DNA from: Ooceraea biroi
Lineage: Eukaryota > Arthropoda > Insecta > Hymenoptera > Formicidae
Direction: 5' to 3'
Length of the DNA: 64,000 nucleotides
NCBI RefSeq assembly: GCF_003672135.1
Contig: NC_039518.1
Location: 9,178,136 to 9,242,135, forward strand
The translations under genes were made by a program, and so were the position numbers. The notes below the pieces were generated by a model. It saw nothing but the letters and a program-made list of their open reading frames with translations, had not been told where the DNA came from and ran no database searches. Below, piece after piece: positions 63,949 to 64,000 of the stretch. How positions within the stretch are numbered: position 1 is the first letter of the stretch; every line of letters starts with the position of its first letter.

Positions 63949-64000
63949 GTATGTAACACGTTATATTATCTCTTTTTTTCTTTTTCTTTAAATGTAACAC

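Noticed and set aside
1..64000. tRNA, rRNA or CRISPR features
   Set aside because: I saw no cloverleaf with proper A/B boxes, no rRNA signature, and no regularly spaced direct repeats. A covariance-model scan would be needed to exclude a divergent tRNA.

Overview
This 64 kb window is nuclear DNA from an insect. It is most likely hymenopteran, plausibly an ant, but that is inferred from overall character (compact spliced genes, AT-rich spacers, many dinucleotide repeats, a mariner copy) rather than proven. All genes are spliced with GT-AG introns, and I rebuilt the exons by matching splice sites and codon phase.

Layout. (1) About 0.55-28.2 kb, + strand: a FAM20-family secretory-pathway kinase gene with very large introns. 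It has an unusual ~590-codon open reading frame fused in frame upstream of its membrane anchor, and one intron holds a dead 1.27 kb mariner. (2) 34.1-37.0 kb, - strand: nibrin (NBN), the FHA-BRCT subunit of the Mre11 complex. (3) 38.3-44.7 kb, + strand: a secreted or GPI-anchored protein with two Ig-like domains. An orphan candidate exon lies antisense in its first intron. (4) 45.9-47.1 kb, - strand: ERCC1, partner of the XPF nuclease. (5) 48.1-50.8 kb, - strand: an 891-residue THAP protein with a coiled coil and a P-element-transposase-like segment. (6) 51.8-52.1 kb, + strand: SMIM8, a tiny membrane protein. (7) 53.6-55.7 kb, - strand: cytosolic aspartate aminotransferase (GOT1). (8) 55,972-60,698: a foldback-type DNA transposon. 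(9) 61.3 kb to the right edge, + strand: the 5' part of BIRC6/Bruce, which continues beyond the window.

The most interesting object is the 4,727 bp element at 55,972-60,698. It has ~1.06 kb inverted arms, a perfect 9 bp target duplication and repeated GTTTGTTGG motifs near the ends. Inside it carries intron-containing pieces of cellular-type genes: a ubiquitin-specific-protease (USP) C-terminal fragment present in both arms, and a broken stem-loop-binding-protein (SLBP) gene in the centre. No transposase was recognised. It therefore looks like a non-autonomous foldback/Mutator-like element that captured host gene fragments, as Pack-MULEs do in plants. It sits in the spacer between the divergent GOT1 and BIRC6 genes, which would be only ~0.85 kb apart without it.

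NBN and ERCC1 are both DNA-repair genes 9 kb apart on the same strand, but nothing indicates joint regulation. Spacers and introns are mostly AT-rich with microsatellites. I recognised no rRNA, tRNA or CRISPR.
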